From Bacteroidota bacterium (GTDB taxonomy: Bacteria; Bacteroidota; Bacteroidia; Bacteroidales; UBA12077), in contig JAHLLG010000002.1 in the NCBI GenBank assembly GCA_020444275.1, positions 731,991-795,990 of the forward strand: 64,000 nucleotides of DNA, read 5' to 3'. The notes beneath the pieces were generated by a model that was not told where the DNA came from, searched no databases, and saw only the letters and a program-made list of their open reading frames with translations. Below are positions 18,822 through 28,359 of the stretch, piece after piece. Numbering within the stretch: the stretch's first letter is position 1; the number at the start of each line of letters is the position of its first letter. The translations under genes were made by a program, and so were the position numbers.

Positions 18822-19223
18822 ATGGTAGAAAAAAAGAAAGTTCTTATTGTTGAAGACGAAGAACTTATACAAAAGTTTTTTGTGGAAATTCTTGAGTATA
18901 AATATGAGGTACATGTAGCAAATAATGGCGATGAAGGAATAAAGTTGGCAAAAAAAATAGTTCCGGAAATGATTTTGTTAGATATTATGATGCCTCAAAA
19001 AGATGGTTTTGAGGTGTGTACATTGTTAAGAAACGATAAAGCATTTGAAAAATCTATCATAATAATGGTTACAGGGTTAAGCGATCGCGATTCTAAAATG
19101 AAAGCACTAAAGATGGGTGCGGACGATATCATTTCTAAACCTTTTAATCCTATTGATGTTCGAACAAAAGTTCAACTCATGTTCAGGTTACGAGACCGGT
19201 TGTTATCGTTATCCTCAGATTAA
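18822..19223 (+). CDS. Single-domain response regulator (receiver)
   Basis: A 133-residue CheY-like receiver with no output domain. Acidic pair Glu11-Asp12 (IVEDE), phosphoacceptor Asp54 (LLDIMMP), conserved Thr in MVTGLSD and Lys in ISKPF. It diverges from the large ABC transporter with only 73 bases between the starts, so the two may share regulation; whether it controls the transporter is unknown. A strong terminator follows directly. Confidence 0.93.
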   Translation: MVEKKKVLIVEDEELIQKFFVEILEYKYEVHVANNGDEGIKLAKKIVPEMILLDIMMPQKDGFEVCTLLRNDKAFEKSIIIMVTGLSDRDSKMKALKMGADDIISKPFNPIDVRTKVQLMFRLRDRLLSLSSD

Positions 19224-19244
19224 ATTTACCATACATAAAATAAA

Positions 19245-19276
19245 AAAGCAGATGCAAAAACATCTGCTTTCTTTTT
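19245..19276 (+). terminator. Intrinsic terminator after the receiver gene
   Basis: AAAGCAGATG (19245-19254) pairs perfectly with CATCTGCTTT (19261-19270), followed by a T-rich tract. It lies just before an upstream candidate start (19277) of the next frame and so argues for the later ATG at 19316. Confidence 0.88.
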
Positions 19277-19315
19277 ATGTTATTATTTTTACGGTTTATT
19301 ATATACAAAAAAGAA

Positions 19316-22240
19316 ATGCTAAATAAATTACAACAACTACAACAGGAATTAGAAGGTGAATTGTATACCGACAAAAAGACCAAAATATTATATGCTACTG
19401 ATGCGTCGGCATATCGCGAGCTGCCTTTAGCTGTTGCCTATCCAAAAAATAAAGAGGATTTGTTAAAACTAGTGCAGTTTGCTGGCAATTATAATACATC
19501 CTTAATTCCGCGTACGGCAGGAACTTCACTGGCCGGACAAGTTGTAGGTAATGGTATTGTTGTTGATGTTTCAAAATATTTTACAGAAATACTTGAGCTA
19601 AATGAAAAGGAGCGTTGGGTAAGAGTTCAGCCCGGAGTTATTCTCGACGAACTAAATATGTTTTTAAAACCCTACGGGTTGTTTTTTGGTCCGGAAACTT
19701 CTACTGCAAATCGCTGTATGATAGGAGGTATGGTTGGAAATAATGCCTGTGGATCTCATTCAATAATATACGGTACTACACGCGATCATACCTTAGCAAC
19801 AAATGTTATTTTAAGCGATGGAAATGAGGTTGAATTTAGTTCTCTTAATCATCAGGAGTTTGACCAGAAACTGAAGGGGAATAAACTTGAAAACCAAATT
19901 TACAAGCACATTCAACGAGTATTAACTGACAAAGAAAACCAAAATGAAATTCGGGAACAATACCCGGATAAATCAATATACCGTAGAAATACGGGGTATG
20001 CTATTGACCTGCTTTTAGAATCGGAACCTTTTTCAGAATCGAATGAGCAATTTAACTTCTCAAAACTTATTTGTGGTTCAGAAGGAACTCTTGGACTGAT
20101 TACAGAAATTAAGCTTAATCTGGTTGAAATACCACCTAAGGAAGTTGCCGTATTGGCAGCTCATTTTAAAACCAAAGAAGAGGCTTTTAGAGCTAATTTA
20201 ATTGCCTTAGAGCATAAGCCCGGTGCGGTTGAAATGATGGACAATACAATTCTTGATCTAACCAAAGGAAATCGTGAACAGCAAAAGAATCGTTTCTTTG
20301 TAGAGGGTGATCCCGGTGCGATTTTAATCATTGAGTTCGCAAGGAAAACAGTTGAAGAGATTAACGATTGCACTAAAAACCTTACAAATGATTTCAAAAA
20401 AACTGGTTATGGCTATCACTTTCCCGTTATTTTTGGCGAAGACACCAAACGTGTTTGGGCATTACGAAAAGCCGGACTAGGTGTCTTATCGAATATGGAA
20501 GGTGATGCACGACCTGTTTCTATTATTGAAGATACCGCGGTGAATGTCGAAGTGCTTCCTGACTATATGGATGATTTTCAAAAGATTCTGGAAAAACACA
20601 AGCTGGAGTGTGTTTATCATGCGCATATAGGATCGGGAGAGCTGCATTTGCGCCCAATTTTGAATTTAAAAGATTCAAAAGATGTTGAAATGTTCAGAAC
20701 TATTGGTGTTGAAATCGCGCATTTGGTTAAAAAGTATAAAGGATCAATGAGTGGCGAGCATGGCGATGGAAGAGTACGTGGTGAATTTATTCCCATAGTT
20801 ATTGGTGAAAAAAACTATAAGTTGCTTCAGGAGCTAAAATCGGTGTGGGATCCTAAGAATATTTTCAATCCAGGAAAAATTGTTGATGTTCCTTCAATGA
20901 CAACTCATTTGCGATACGATCCAGATCGTACAGAGCCAGAAATAGAAACCATTTTTGATTTTTCGAGTGTAGGAGGTATTTTACGTGCTGCAGAAAAGTG
21001 TAATGGTAGTGGCGATTGTCGAAAAACAGAAAAGACGGGCGGAACTATGTGTCCAAGTTATATGGCTACACGTAATGAAAATGATGTGACTCGTGCCAGA
21101 GCAAATATATTGCGTGAGTTTTTAACCCATTCTACGAAGAAAAATCCCTTTGATCACCAGGAGATTAAGGAAGTGATGGATTTATGTTTATCGTGCAAAG
21201 CATGTAAATCTGAATGTCCATCGAGTGTTGATGTGGCCAAATTGAAAGCTGAATTTTTACAGCATTATTATGATGCTCATGGTATTCCGCTGCGCTCGCG
21301 TTTAATTGCTTACATTACTGAAATAAATAAGTTGGGATCAATTCTTCCAGGCGTGTTTAATTTCTTCATGGGAAACAAAGTATTCTCATCGTTTATGATG
21401 CGACTGATAGGCTTTGCCCCACAACGAAGGATGCCATTATTGGCTAAAAGTACCATGAAGAATTGGATGACCAAGTACCTTTCAGAGCTGGAAAGTAATG
21501 GAAAGACTAATGGTAAAGTTTATCTTTTCAACGATGAATTTACCAATTATAACGATACGGATATTGGTATAAAAACGGTTCAGTTGCTTACCCGGTTAGG
21601 ATATCAGGTGGTTATTCCTAAACACGTGGATAGTGGTCGGACGTTCTTATCAAAAGGTTTATTGCGCAAAGCGAAAAAGATGGCCATAAAAAATGTTAAC
21701 TATCTAAAAAATATTATTTCGGATCAATCACCATTGGTGGGTATAGAACCTTCGGCAATTTTAACATTTCGAGATGAATATCCCGATTTAGTCGGATCGG
21801 AATTAAAAGAAACTGCTATTTCCTTGGGGAAGAATGCCCTAATGATAGATGAGTTTTTAAAGCAGGAAATTACAGCAGGAAATATTACACAAGAACAGTT
21901 CAAACAAGAAAAAAGGTATATTAAACTACATGGTCACTGCCAGCAAAAGGCAGTTGCATCAACTGATCCGACAAAGTTTCTGTTATCTTTTCCATCTAAT
22001 TATTCTGTCGAAGAAATTCCTTCGGGTTGTTGTGGAATGGCCGGATCATTTGGATATGAGAAAGAACATTACGATGTGTCGATGAAAATAGGAGAGATGG
22101 TTCTTTTTCCTGCAGTTAGAAATACTGATAAGGATGTTTTTATTGCAGCTCCAGGAACCAGTTGCCGACATCAAATTAAGGATGGAACGGGTAAAAAAGC
22201 ATTACATCCGGTAGAAATTTTATATGATGCACTTGTTTAA
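19316..22240 (+). CDS. FAD-binding and Fe-S-binding D-2-hydroxyacid dehydrogenase (YdiJ/GlcD-GlcF-type fusion)
   Basis: A 974-residue fusion. The N-terminal half is an FAD-linked oxidase of the GlcD/D-lactate dehydrogenase class, with the PCMH-type FAD site (RTAGTSLAGQVVG), GGMVGNNACGSHS and the His-containing SGEHGDGRVRGEF. The C-terminal half is GlcF-like: two four-cysteine clusters (one containing GDCRKTEKTGGTMCP, one CLSCKACKSECP), then a CCG domain with CCGMAGSFGYE. Likely oxidises D-lactate, glycolate or D-2-hydroxyglutarate and passes electrons on at the membrane; the substrate cannot be fixed from sequence. The longer reading from 19277 adds a hydrophobic leader overlapping a terminator tail, so the ATG at 19316 is chosen. 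Confidence 0.9.
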   Translation: MLNKLQQLQQELEGELYTDKKTKILYATDASAYRELPLAVAYPKNKEDLLKLVQFAGNYNTSLIPRTAGTSLAGQVVGNGIVVDVSKYFTEILELNEKERWVRVQPGVILDELNMFLKPYGLFFGPETSTANRCMIGGMVGNNACGSHSIIYGTTRDHTLATNVILSDGNEVEFSSLNHQEFDQKLKGNKLENQIYKHIQRVLTDKENQNEIREQYPDKSIYRRNTGYAIDLLLESEPFSESNEQFNFSKLICGSEGTLGLITEIKLNLVEIPPKEVAVLAAHFKTKEEAFRANLIALEHKPGAVEMMDNTILDLTKGNREQQKNRFFVEGDPGAILIIEFARKTVEEINDCTKNLTNDFKKTGYGYHFPVIFGEDTKRVWALRKAGLGVLSNMEGDARPVSIIEDTAVNVEVLPDYMDDFQKILEKHKLECVYHAHIGSGELHLRPILNLKDSKDVEMFRTIGVEIAHLVKKYKGSMSGEHGDGRVRGEFIPIVIGEKNYKLLQELKSVWDPKNIFNPGKIVDVPSMTTHLRYDPDRTEPEIETIFDFSSVGGILRAAEKCNGSGDCRKTEKTGGTMCPSYMATRNENDVTRARANILREFLTHSTKKNPFDHQEIKEVMDLCLSCKACKSECPSSVDVAKLKAEFLQHYYDAHGIPLRSRLIAYITEINKLGSILPGVFNFFMGNKVFSSFMMRLIGFAPQRRMPLLAKSTMKNWMTKYLSELESNGKTNGKVYLFNDEFTNYNDTDIGIKTVQLLTRLGYQVVIPKHVDSGRTFLSKGLLRKAKKMAIKNVNYLKNIISDQSPLVGIEPSAILTFRDEYPDLVGSELKETAISLGKNALMIDEFLKQEITAGNITQEQFKQEKRYIKLHGHCQQKAVASTDPTKFLLSFPSNYSVEEIPSGCCGMAGSFGYEKEHYDVSMKIGEMVLFPAVRNTDKDVFIAAPGTSCRHQIKDGTGKKALHPVEILYDALV

Positions 22241-22370
22241 TATTTAATATAATAAAATATTAAAACGCTAAACAACTTTCTAAGCGATGTTTCGTTTGTA
22301 CTAGGAATTTAGTATTTTCATGTTATTTTAACATAAATAGATAATTCTGTTTTAATTAATCTTAGTACAA

Positions 22371-24773
22371 ATGATTCTTAAGTTTACACTTCGAAATCTC
22401 GCAAAACGTCCTTTTTTAAATATCACAAAAGTTATAGGACTGAGTTTGGCACTAACGGCAGTGATTATTATATCGCTGTATTTAAAAATGCAATTATCGT
22501 ATGATCAGTTCCACAGCAAATCCGATAGAATATATCGTTTTACAGTTACAAGCGAAAACTTTTTTGGAGGAAAACATTTTGCACGAATGTTTAATGCTTC
22601 ATTTATTCCCGATATGGCAGATTACTTTCCCGAAATTGAAACTTACGCCAGATTAGCCAGAGTAAGAGATGGTTTTATTCAGAAAGATGAAACGTTTTTT
22701 GAAGTTGATCAGGCTTTTCAGGTTGATAGTACCTTTTTTAATATTTTCGAAGCAGAACTTTTAGTTGGTGACCAGGAGAATATTTTAAACGAACCAGGAG
22801 TAATGGTTATCAGCGAAGAGTACGCTCAAAAGATATTTGGTCAGGACAATCCGATAGGACAGACCTTAACTTTACCTGCTGGTCAGTTTAATGCAGCAAA
22901 TATAGATTTTACTGTAAAAGGAGTGATGAAAGATTTTCCTTCTAAAAGTCACCTGCATCCCGATTTTATTATTACTCCCAGAGATAAATCGGTTTTTAAT
23001 TCCTGGGCCTGGGTTTATCTATTATTAACAGAAACTGCAGATCAAAAAAAGATCACTGAAAAGTTTCTCGATTTTGGCTCGGAAGTGTGGGAAATGGAAA
23101 AGAGTGAGATAAAACTGATTCCGCATATACAAAATATTCATGATATTCACTTACATTCAAATAAGCTTCGAGAAATTGAAGCTAATGGTAATATGGTTAT
23201 CATCTATACGTTGTCGGCAGCAATGTTTCTGTTGCTTTTTATTGCACTTATAAATTATGCTAACCTGAATATTGGAATGGCCGGGTTTAGCGATAAATTT
23301 GTATTTATTAATAAACTTTCAGGCTCATCACAAAAAATAACCATTAAGCATTACCTCATGGAAGGTTTCATTCTGGTTTTAATGGTACTCTTTATTTCTT
23401 ATTTTCTTACCATTTTTGCCGATTCGCTTATTCAAAAAAACATAGGAATAAATCTTTTAGCAGGAGAAAAAATGTCAGTGCTATTTATTGTACTCATATT
23501 TGGAATTTTATGCATTCTTGCATCAATTGCTCCGTTTTATAAACTTGTATTAAAAAAGGTTAACAATGCTTTGGATACCAAGAAAATATCTAATGTTAAA
23601 CGAAAAGGAATAAGTAAAGGATTGATTGTATTACAATATACTATTTCAATTGCTTTAATTGTTGCTGTGATTATAATATATAAGCAAACCAGTATGGCAC
23701 TTCAGTGTGGTATGGGTGGAAATACAGATCATTTAATTTGTATTGAAAATGTACATGCCAATGTTCAAGGCGATTTCCCGATATTCAAAGAAGAGTTGAA
23801 GAAATATAATTCTATTGAAATGGTTTCGGCTATGTTTGAACCACCTGGGGGTGAAGCAAACGATATGTTTCCTTTCGAAATGGAAGGTTATATTCCTGAT
23901 GAATCTGATCCTCAGTCATCGATGATTGGTGTTTTCCCTTGTGATTACTCATTTGCTGGTATATTCGATCTAACTTTTTTAAGTGGGAAGAATTTTTCAG
24001 AAAAATATGAGGATTCAGAAGGTTCGGGAGAATATATTATTAATGAAGCTGCCATGAAAAGACTGGGATTTACAAAACCGGATAATATAGTTGGCAAATC
24101 ATTTAACCTGAATTTCTTTAATGATAATATTCAAATTCCGAAAGGCAAAATTATTGGAGTAGTCAAAGATTTTCATTTTTCGAGTCTCAAGAAACAAATA
24201 GATCCGTATGTTTTTTTTAAACGTGATACCATGTGGATTAGTAATTTTATTGTTTCTTTTAAACCGGATAACAGAGATAAAGCTCTTGCCGATATAGAAA
24301 CTGTTTGGAATAAATTATTTCCCAATTATCCTTTTGAATATACTGATATTGATTCGATGTATCGGGATGTTTATAGAGCAGAACTTTTACAAGCTAAGTT
24401 ATTATTAATATTTACCTTAATTGCTTTGTTTATTGGCTCCATGGGATTGCTGGGCATGTCGCTCCTAATTACTCAAAAGAGAACAAAAGAGATAGGCATA
24501 CGAAAAGTTACTGGAGCTAAGATATATCAAATAGTGTGGTTAGTAAACTGGAGCTTACTAAAATGGATTTTGGTTTCCTTAGTATTAGCTGTTCCGTTAG
24601 CATATTTTACCATGCAAAAGTGGCTGGAAATCTTTGCCTATAAAATTGAATTAAGTTGGTGGATATTTGCACTTTCAGGAGCTTTAGCTATTGTCATATC
24701 AATACTTACCATATCTGTCATTTCATGGAATGCAGCAAGAAATAATCCTGTTAATGCTTTAAGGTATGAATAG
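22371..24773 (+). CDS. ABC transporter permease, FtsX/MacB-type
   Basis: An 800-residue inner-membrane protein with the layout of Bacteroidota MacB-like permeases: first membrane helix (residues about 20-40), a periplasmic domain, a membrane block near 280-395, a second helix near 420, a second periplasmic domain, and a C-terminal FtsX block (680-795) containing the signature KRTKEIGIRKVTGA. The first block has a degenerate form of this signature (SDKFVFINKLSGS). No ATPase gene is adjacent, so it must pair with one encoded elsewhere. Such permeases export lipids, peptides or transmit mechanical signals; this one's role is unknown. Confidence 0.88.
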   Translation: MILKFTLRNLAKRPFLNITKVIGLSLALTAVIIISLYLKMQLSYDQFHSKSDRIYRFTVTSENFFGGKHFARMFNASFIPDMADYFPEIETYARLARVRDGFIQKDETFFEVDQAFQVDSTFFNIFEAELLVGDQENILNEPGVMVISEEYAQKIFGQDNPIGQTLTLPAGQFNAANIDFTVKGVMKDFPSKSHLHPDFIITPRDKSVFNSWAWVYLLLTETADQKKITEKFLDFGSEVWEMEKSEIKLIPHIQNIHDIHLHSNKLREIEANGNMVIIYTLSAAMFLLLFIALINYANLNIGMAGFSDKFVFINKLSGSSQKITIKHYLMEGFILVLMVLFISYFLTIFADSLIQKNIGINLLAGEKMSVLFIVLIFGILCILASIAPFYKLVLKKVNNALDTKKISNVKRKGISKGLIVLQYTISIALIVAVIIIYKQTSMALQCGMGGNTDHLICIENVHANVQGDFPIFKEELKKYNSIEMVSAMFEPPGGEANDMFPFEMEGYIPDESDPQSSMIGVFPCDYSFAGIFDLTFLSGKNFSEKYEDSEGSGEYIINEAAMKRLGFTKPDNIVGKSFNLNFFNDNIQIPKGKIIGVVKDFHFSSLKKQIDPYVFFKRDTMWISNFIVSFKPDNRDKALADIETVWNKLFPNYPFEYTDIDSMYRDVYRAELLQAKLLLIFTLIALFIGSMGLLGMSLLITQKRTKEIGIRKVTGAKIYQIVWLVNWSLLKWILVSLVLAVPLAYFTMQKWLEIFAYKIELSWWIFALSGALAIVISILTISVISWNAARNNPVNALRYE

Positions 24774-24788
24774 ATAATTGAAAGTTAG

Positions 24789-25241
24789 CTAAAAAAGGTT
24801 TTTAATGGTAAACTGATTATTGTTAATAGTAAAGGTATCTCCCTTTTTCTTGTCTTGCATAGCTTTAAATACAGGAACCTGCGTTGATATAATATAATAT
24901 GATTCGTTTTCAACCAAAAGCTTACCTAAAGCGATCGAAACAAACATGTTCTGCTTATCGGTAACAACTACTGAACCGAATTCAACTTTGTCAGAAATTT
25001 TTTCGGGATTAACTTTTTTGAGAAGTTTTATTTCATCTAAATGCTTTTCCAACTGCTTTACCTGAAGATCTTTTTTCTTCATCATATCCTCCTTAAAAGG
25101 ATCAAAAATATCATGATCGCCTTCATAATCATTTGCAGTTTGTATAATCTCTGAAATACGATTACGTATCGTCTCAATATTTTTTTCTAATGTATCAATG
25201 CAAGCATCGACAAGCCTTTTCTTCAATTCTGTATTATTCAT
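24789..25241 (-). CDS. GreA/GreB C-terminal-like domain protein
   Basis: A 150-residue protein with an N-terminal helical pair (coiled-coil-like, Lys/Glu-rich, to about residue 80) and a C-terminal beta domain (VEFGSVVVTDKQNMFVSIALG onward) that resembles the FKBP-like domain of Gre factors. It may interact with RNA polymerase, but it lacks the recognisable acidic Gre tip and is not a true GreA. Homologues are, as I recall, sometimes misnamed 3-oxoacyl-ACP synthase. A frame extension to 25265 would begin inside the -7 box at 25263-25270, so the ATG at 25241 is preferred. Convergent with the permease gene. Confidence 0.75.
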   Translation of the reverse strand: MNNTELKKRLVDACIDTLEKNIETIRNRISEIIQTANDYEGDHDIFDPFKEDMMKKKDLQVKQLEKHLDEIKLLKKVNPEKISDKVEFGSVVVTDKQNMFVSIALGKLLVENESYYIISTQVPVFKAMQDKKKGDTFTINNNQFTIKNLF

Positions 25242-25262
25242 AAATGAATTAGATGATTTGAT

Positions 25263-25270
25263 CAAAAATA
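25263..25270 (-). promoter_or_regulatory. -7 box of the GreA-like gene
   Basis: Minus strand reads TATTTTTG, an exact TAnnTTTG match; transcription should start near 25256, about 15 bases before the ATG at 25241. This decides the start choice for that gene. Confidence 0.55.
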
Positions 25271-25567
25271 CAAATTTCTCTGAATACTTAAAATAGAATT
25301 TATCAAATTAACCTAACGTAGTTTTAAATATTATATTTTCCAATATTTATAAATAATTCAGCTTAACCTTAAATGCTGAAAATCTTAGGGATATTATAGT
25401 TAAATCTTTGGTTTTTCTTATCTAAGCAGCATAATGAATGCGTTAAAAAGATGCCGAAAATTAAACCATATCGAGCATTGTTTATCCAAGAAAATTATCC
25501 ATACTAATAACTGATTTTAATCTACATTTTAGTAAATTGGCACCTTATTATTAAAAAATCAATACTT
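25271..25567. other. Gene-free intergenic region between divergent genes
   Basis: About 300 bases, very AT-rich, between the GreA-like gene and the C69 peptidase. I see no open frame, tRNA or strong hairpin. A weak -7-like TAAATTGG around 25531 could serve the peptidase gene. Confidence 0.5.
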
Positions 25568-27196
25568 ATGAAAAAAATAGTCAACATTTCATTAACTCTA
25601 CTTTTAACCTTATTTTTTAATCAGCTTAATGCACAAGATAAAAGCGATTGGAAAGGTGGTGTACCTGAAGGCTGTACATCTATTACAGTTGGTAAATTGG
25701 CATCGGCCGATGGTTCTGTAATTACATCGCATACGGATGATAGTCATAGAACACGATCCTGGATGGATATTCAGCCGGCAAGTGATCATAAACCCGGTTC
25801 TATGACACCGATGTTTAAGCGAACTGCCGATGATACCAAAGCAATGCCAGCATATAAGCACGATAAAATTGGAGAAATACCACAAGCTGAACACACATAT
25901 CAGTTTGTTAATACGGCTTATCCATGTATGAATGAAAAACAGCTTGGAATTGGAGAATCAACTTTTGGTGGAAGAGATGAATTGCAATCGGATGAAGGTT
26001 TAATTGATTGTCAGCGATTATGCCAACTTATGGTTGAGCGTTGCACAACAGCGCGTGAAGCAATCCAAATGGCTGGTGAATTAACTAAAAAATATGGTTG
26101 GAATGATTACGGCGAAGCATTAACCATTGCAGATCCGAATGAAGTGTGGCATTTCGAAATTGTTGGTCCGGGAAAAGGAAAAGTAGGATCAGTGTGGGTT
26201 GCACAAAGAGTTCCTGACGATCATATTTCGTGTAATGTAAATGCGAGTACTATAAAAGAAATTGATCTTTCAAAACCAGATTACTTTATGGCATCAGACA
26301 ATATTTATGATGTGGCCAAAGAAAATGGATGGTGGAACGAAAACGAAACGTTTAAATTTTGTTATGCTTACGCTCCTGAAAGCAGACAGGCAGTTGCATC
26401 TCGCCGAAGAGAATGGAGAATATTCGATCTGTTGGCACCTTCTTTAAAATTAGATCCTAATGCACAGGATTATCCGTTCTCTGTTAAGCCGGATAAAAAA
26501 GTGACACTGGAAGATCTTGTAATGGTGTTTAAAGATTATTACCAAGGAACTCCTTATGATATGAGAAGAAATATAACTGCAACCAATGATGAAGGTAAAA
26601 CAGTAATTTCTCCTTTAGCTAATCCGTTTATGCCTTACGATCAGTTAGAAATATCGAATGTAAGTGGAGGTTGGTACCATGTTGATGACGAATCAGGTAA
26701 TATTCAGTTTTTAGGTGAACGAACCATTGCTCGTTGGTATACTATGTATGCAACAATTATTCAATGCAGAAATTGGTTGCCAGATGAAATTGGCGGAGTG
26801 GTTTGGTTAGCGCAGGATAATGTTGCTTCTTCAATCTACATTCCTGTATACTGCAGTGTTACCGATTTACCAGAATCATATAAAACACCCGGAAGAGTAA
26901 ATGGTTATACAAGAGAATCGGCATGGTGGGCTTTTAACCGCATGGGAACTTTGGCAGCACAGCGCTGGGGCGATATGCATAAGGATATCGATGCACTATG
27001 GAACCCGATGCAAAAAGAACTATTCGAAAATCAAAAAACATTTGAAGAAGAAGCATTGAAACTCTATAATGAGAAAAAACCTAAAAAGACCATTGAGTAT
27101 TTAACAAAATACACCAACGAGTGGGGTAACAAAGTAGTTGATGAAGCGTGGGAATTAGGTGATTTTCTTTGGACTAAATATGACGAGAAATTTTAA
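25568..27196 (+). CDS. Exported C69-family dipeptidase
   Basis: A 542-residue peptidase of family C69 (dipeptidase A type, N-terminal nucleophile fold). A signal peptide (MKKIVNISLTLLLTLFFNQ, cleavage near LNAQ) directs it to the periplasm or outside. The nucleophile is Cys36 in EGCTSITVGKLAS, close to the start of the mature protein as in other C69 enzymes that lose a short propeptide; DGSVITSHTDD and FGGRDEL follow. Expected to hydrolyse dipeptides with broad specificity. Threonine aldolase follows, which would fit amino acid catabolism, but a palindrome lies between them. Confidence 0.92.
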   Translation: MKKIVNISLTLLLTLFFNQLNAQDKSDWKGGVPEGCTSITVGKLASADGSVITSHTDDSHRTRSWMDIQPASDHKPGSMTPMFKRTADDTKAMPAYKHDKIGEIPQAEHTYQFVNTAYPCMNEKQLGIGESTFGGRDELQSDEGLIDCQRLCQLMVERCTTAREAIQMAGELTKKYGWNDYGEALTIADPNEVWHFEIVGPGKGKVGSVWVAQRVPDDHISCNVNASTIKEIDLSKPDYFMASDNIYDVAKENGWWNENETFKFCYAYAPESRQAVASRRREWRIFDLLAPSLKLDPNAQDYPFSVKPDKKVTLEDLVMVFKDYYQGTPYDMRRNITATNDEGKTVISPLANPFMPYDQLEISNVSGGWYHVDDESGNIQFLGERTIARWYTMYATIIQCRNWLPDEIGGVVWLAQDNVASSIYIPVYCSVTDLPESYKTPGRVNGYTRESAWWAFNRMGTLAAQRWGDMHKDIDALWNPMQKELFENQKTFEEEALKLYNEKKPKKTIEYLTKYTNEWGNKVVDEAWELGDFLWTKYDEKF

Positions 27197-27210
27197 AAAG
27201 AAATAAACTT

Positions 27211-27231
27211 AACAGGTTTTCAAAACCTGTT
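27211..27231. repeat. Perfect short palindrome with a one-base loop
   Basis: Ten-base arms AACAGGTTTT (27211-27220) and AAAACCTGTT (27222-27231) flank a single C, and the right half is followed by AGGTTTT. The one-base spacer is too short for an ordinary RNA hairpin loop without opening some pairs. Similar AACCTGTTAGGTTT strings are dispersed in many Bacteroidota intergenic regions, as I recall. It may double as a terminator for the peptidase gene. Confidence 0.6.
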
Positions 27232-27253
27232 AGGTTTTATAAGGGAAATAATT

Positions 27254-28288
27254 ATGAACAAACGAGGATTTGCAAGTGATAATAATTCCGGTGTTCATCC
27301 GGAAATTATACAAGCAATTATTGAAGCAAATGAGGGACACACCGTTGCATATGGTGATGATCCTTACACTGAAAGGGCAAAACAAAAATTCAATGAGCTT
27401 TTTGGTAGTGATATCGATTTGTATTTTGTATTTATTGGAACAGCAGCAAACGTTTTGGGGTTGCATGCTGCAACACGATCGTGGAATGCTGTAATATGCG
27501 CTGAAACAGCACACATTAATGTGGATGAATGCGGAGCACCTGAAAAATACAATGGATTTAAATTATTGTCAGTCCATACGCCAGATGGCAAACTAACTGT
27601 TGATTTAGTTAAAAAGCATATGCACGGATTTGGTTTTGAACATCATTCTCAACCTAAAATTATTTCCATAACGCAAGCCACCGAAATGGGAACTGTTTAT
27701 ACCCCTGAGGAAATTAAAAAACTGGCAGATTATGCTCATGATAATAATATGTATTTGCATATGGATGGAGCAAGAATTGCTAATGCTGCGGTTAGTTTAG
27801 GTATGGATTTTAAGGCATTTACTAAAGATGCCGGAGTGGATATACTTTCGTTTGGTGGCACCAAAAATGGTATGATGTATGGCGAAGCGATTGTATTTTT
27901 TAATACACAACTGGGCGAAGACTTTAAATATGTTCGCAAACAAGGCATGCAATTAGCTTCTAAAATGCGTTTTATTTCTGCACAATTCGAACGTTATTTA
28001 TCAGATAATTTATGGCGAAAAAATGCTGAACATTCGAACAAAATGGCCAAATTGTTGGAGACGAAAATCAAGGAAATCCCTCAAATTAAAATAACACAGA
28101 AAGTGGAAGCAAACGGAGTGTTTGCTATTTTACCTAGCAGAGAACTCATAGAGGATTTAACCAAAGAATATTTCTTTTACGATTGGGACGAATCCAGAAA
28201 TGAAGTGCGCTGGATGTGCTCATTTGACACGCAGAAAGAGGATATTTTGAATTTTGTTGAATTGTTAAAAAATAAACTGAATAGTTAG
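27254..28288 (+). CDS. ltaE: Low-specificity threonine aldolase
   Basis: PLP enzyme that cleaves L-threonine or allo-threonine to glycine and acetaldehyde; cytosolic. 344 residues, the normal length. Family features: FASDNNSGVHPEI at the N-terminus, a PYTERAKQKF segment, the aspartate in LHMDGARIANA that holds the pyridine nitrogen, and the PLP lysine Lys204 in FGGTKNGMMYGEA. It lies 58 bases after the C69 dipeptidase. A 56-bp inverted-repeat element follows 15 bases after its stop. Confidence 0.93.
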   Translation: MNKRGFASDNNSGVHPEIIQAIIEANEGHTVAYGDDPYTERAKQKFNELFGSDIDLYFVFIGTAANVLGLHAATRSWNAVICAETAHINVDECGAPEKYNGFKLLSVHTPDGKLTVDLVKKHMHGFGFEHHSQPKIISITQATEMGTVYTPEEIKKLADYAHDNNMYLHMDGARIANAAVSLGMDFKAFTKDAGVDILSFGGTKNGMMYGEAIVFFNTQLGEDFKYVRKQGMQLASKMRFISAQFERYLSDNLWRKNAEHSNKMAKLLETKIKEIPQIKITQKVEANGVFAILPSRELIEDLTKEYFFYDWDESRNEVRWMCSFDTQKEDILNFVELLKNKLNS

Positions 28289-28303
28289 CAAATTTAATAT
28301 AAT

Positions 28304-28359
28304 AGTCACTTGCGAATATTAGTTGATAAATTAAAATATTATAATAGGAGTAAGTGACT
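28304..28359. repeat. 56-bp inverted-repeat element, left copy (flanks ygiQ)
   Basis: Begins AGTCACTT (28304-28311) and ends AAGTGACT (28352-28359), with an AT-rich centre. Its first 17 bases match, with one mismatch, the reverse complement of the end of the right copy at 30286-30341, which has exactly the same length. It lies between the convergent ends of ltaE and ygiQ and touches the ygiQ stop codon. It could be a bidirectional terminator, a protein-binding site or a miniature repeat. Confidence 0.65.
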
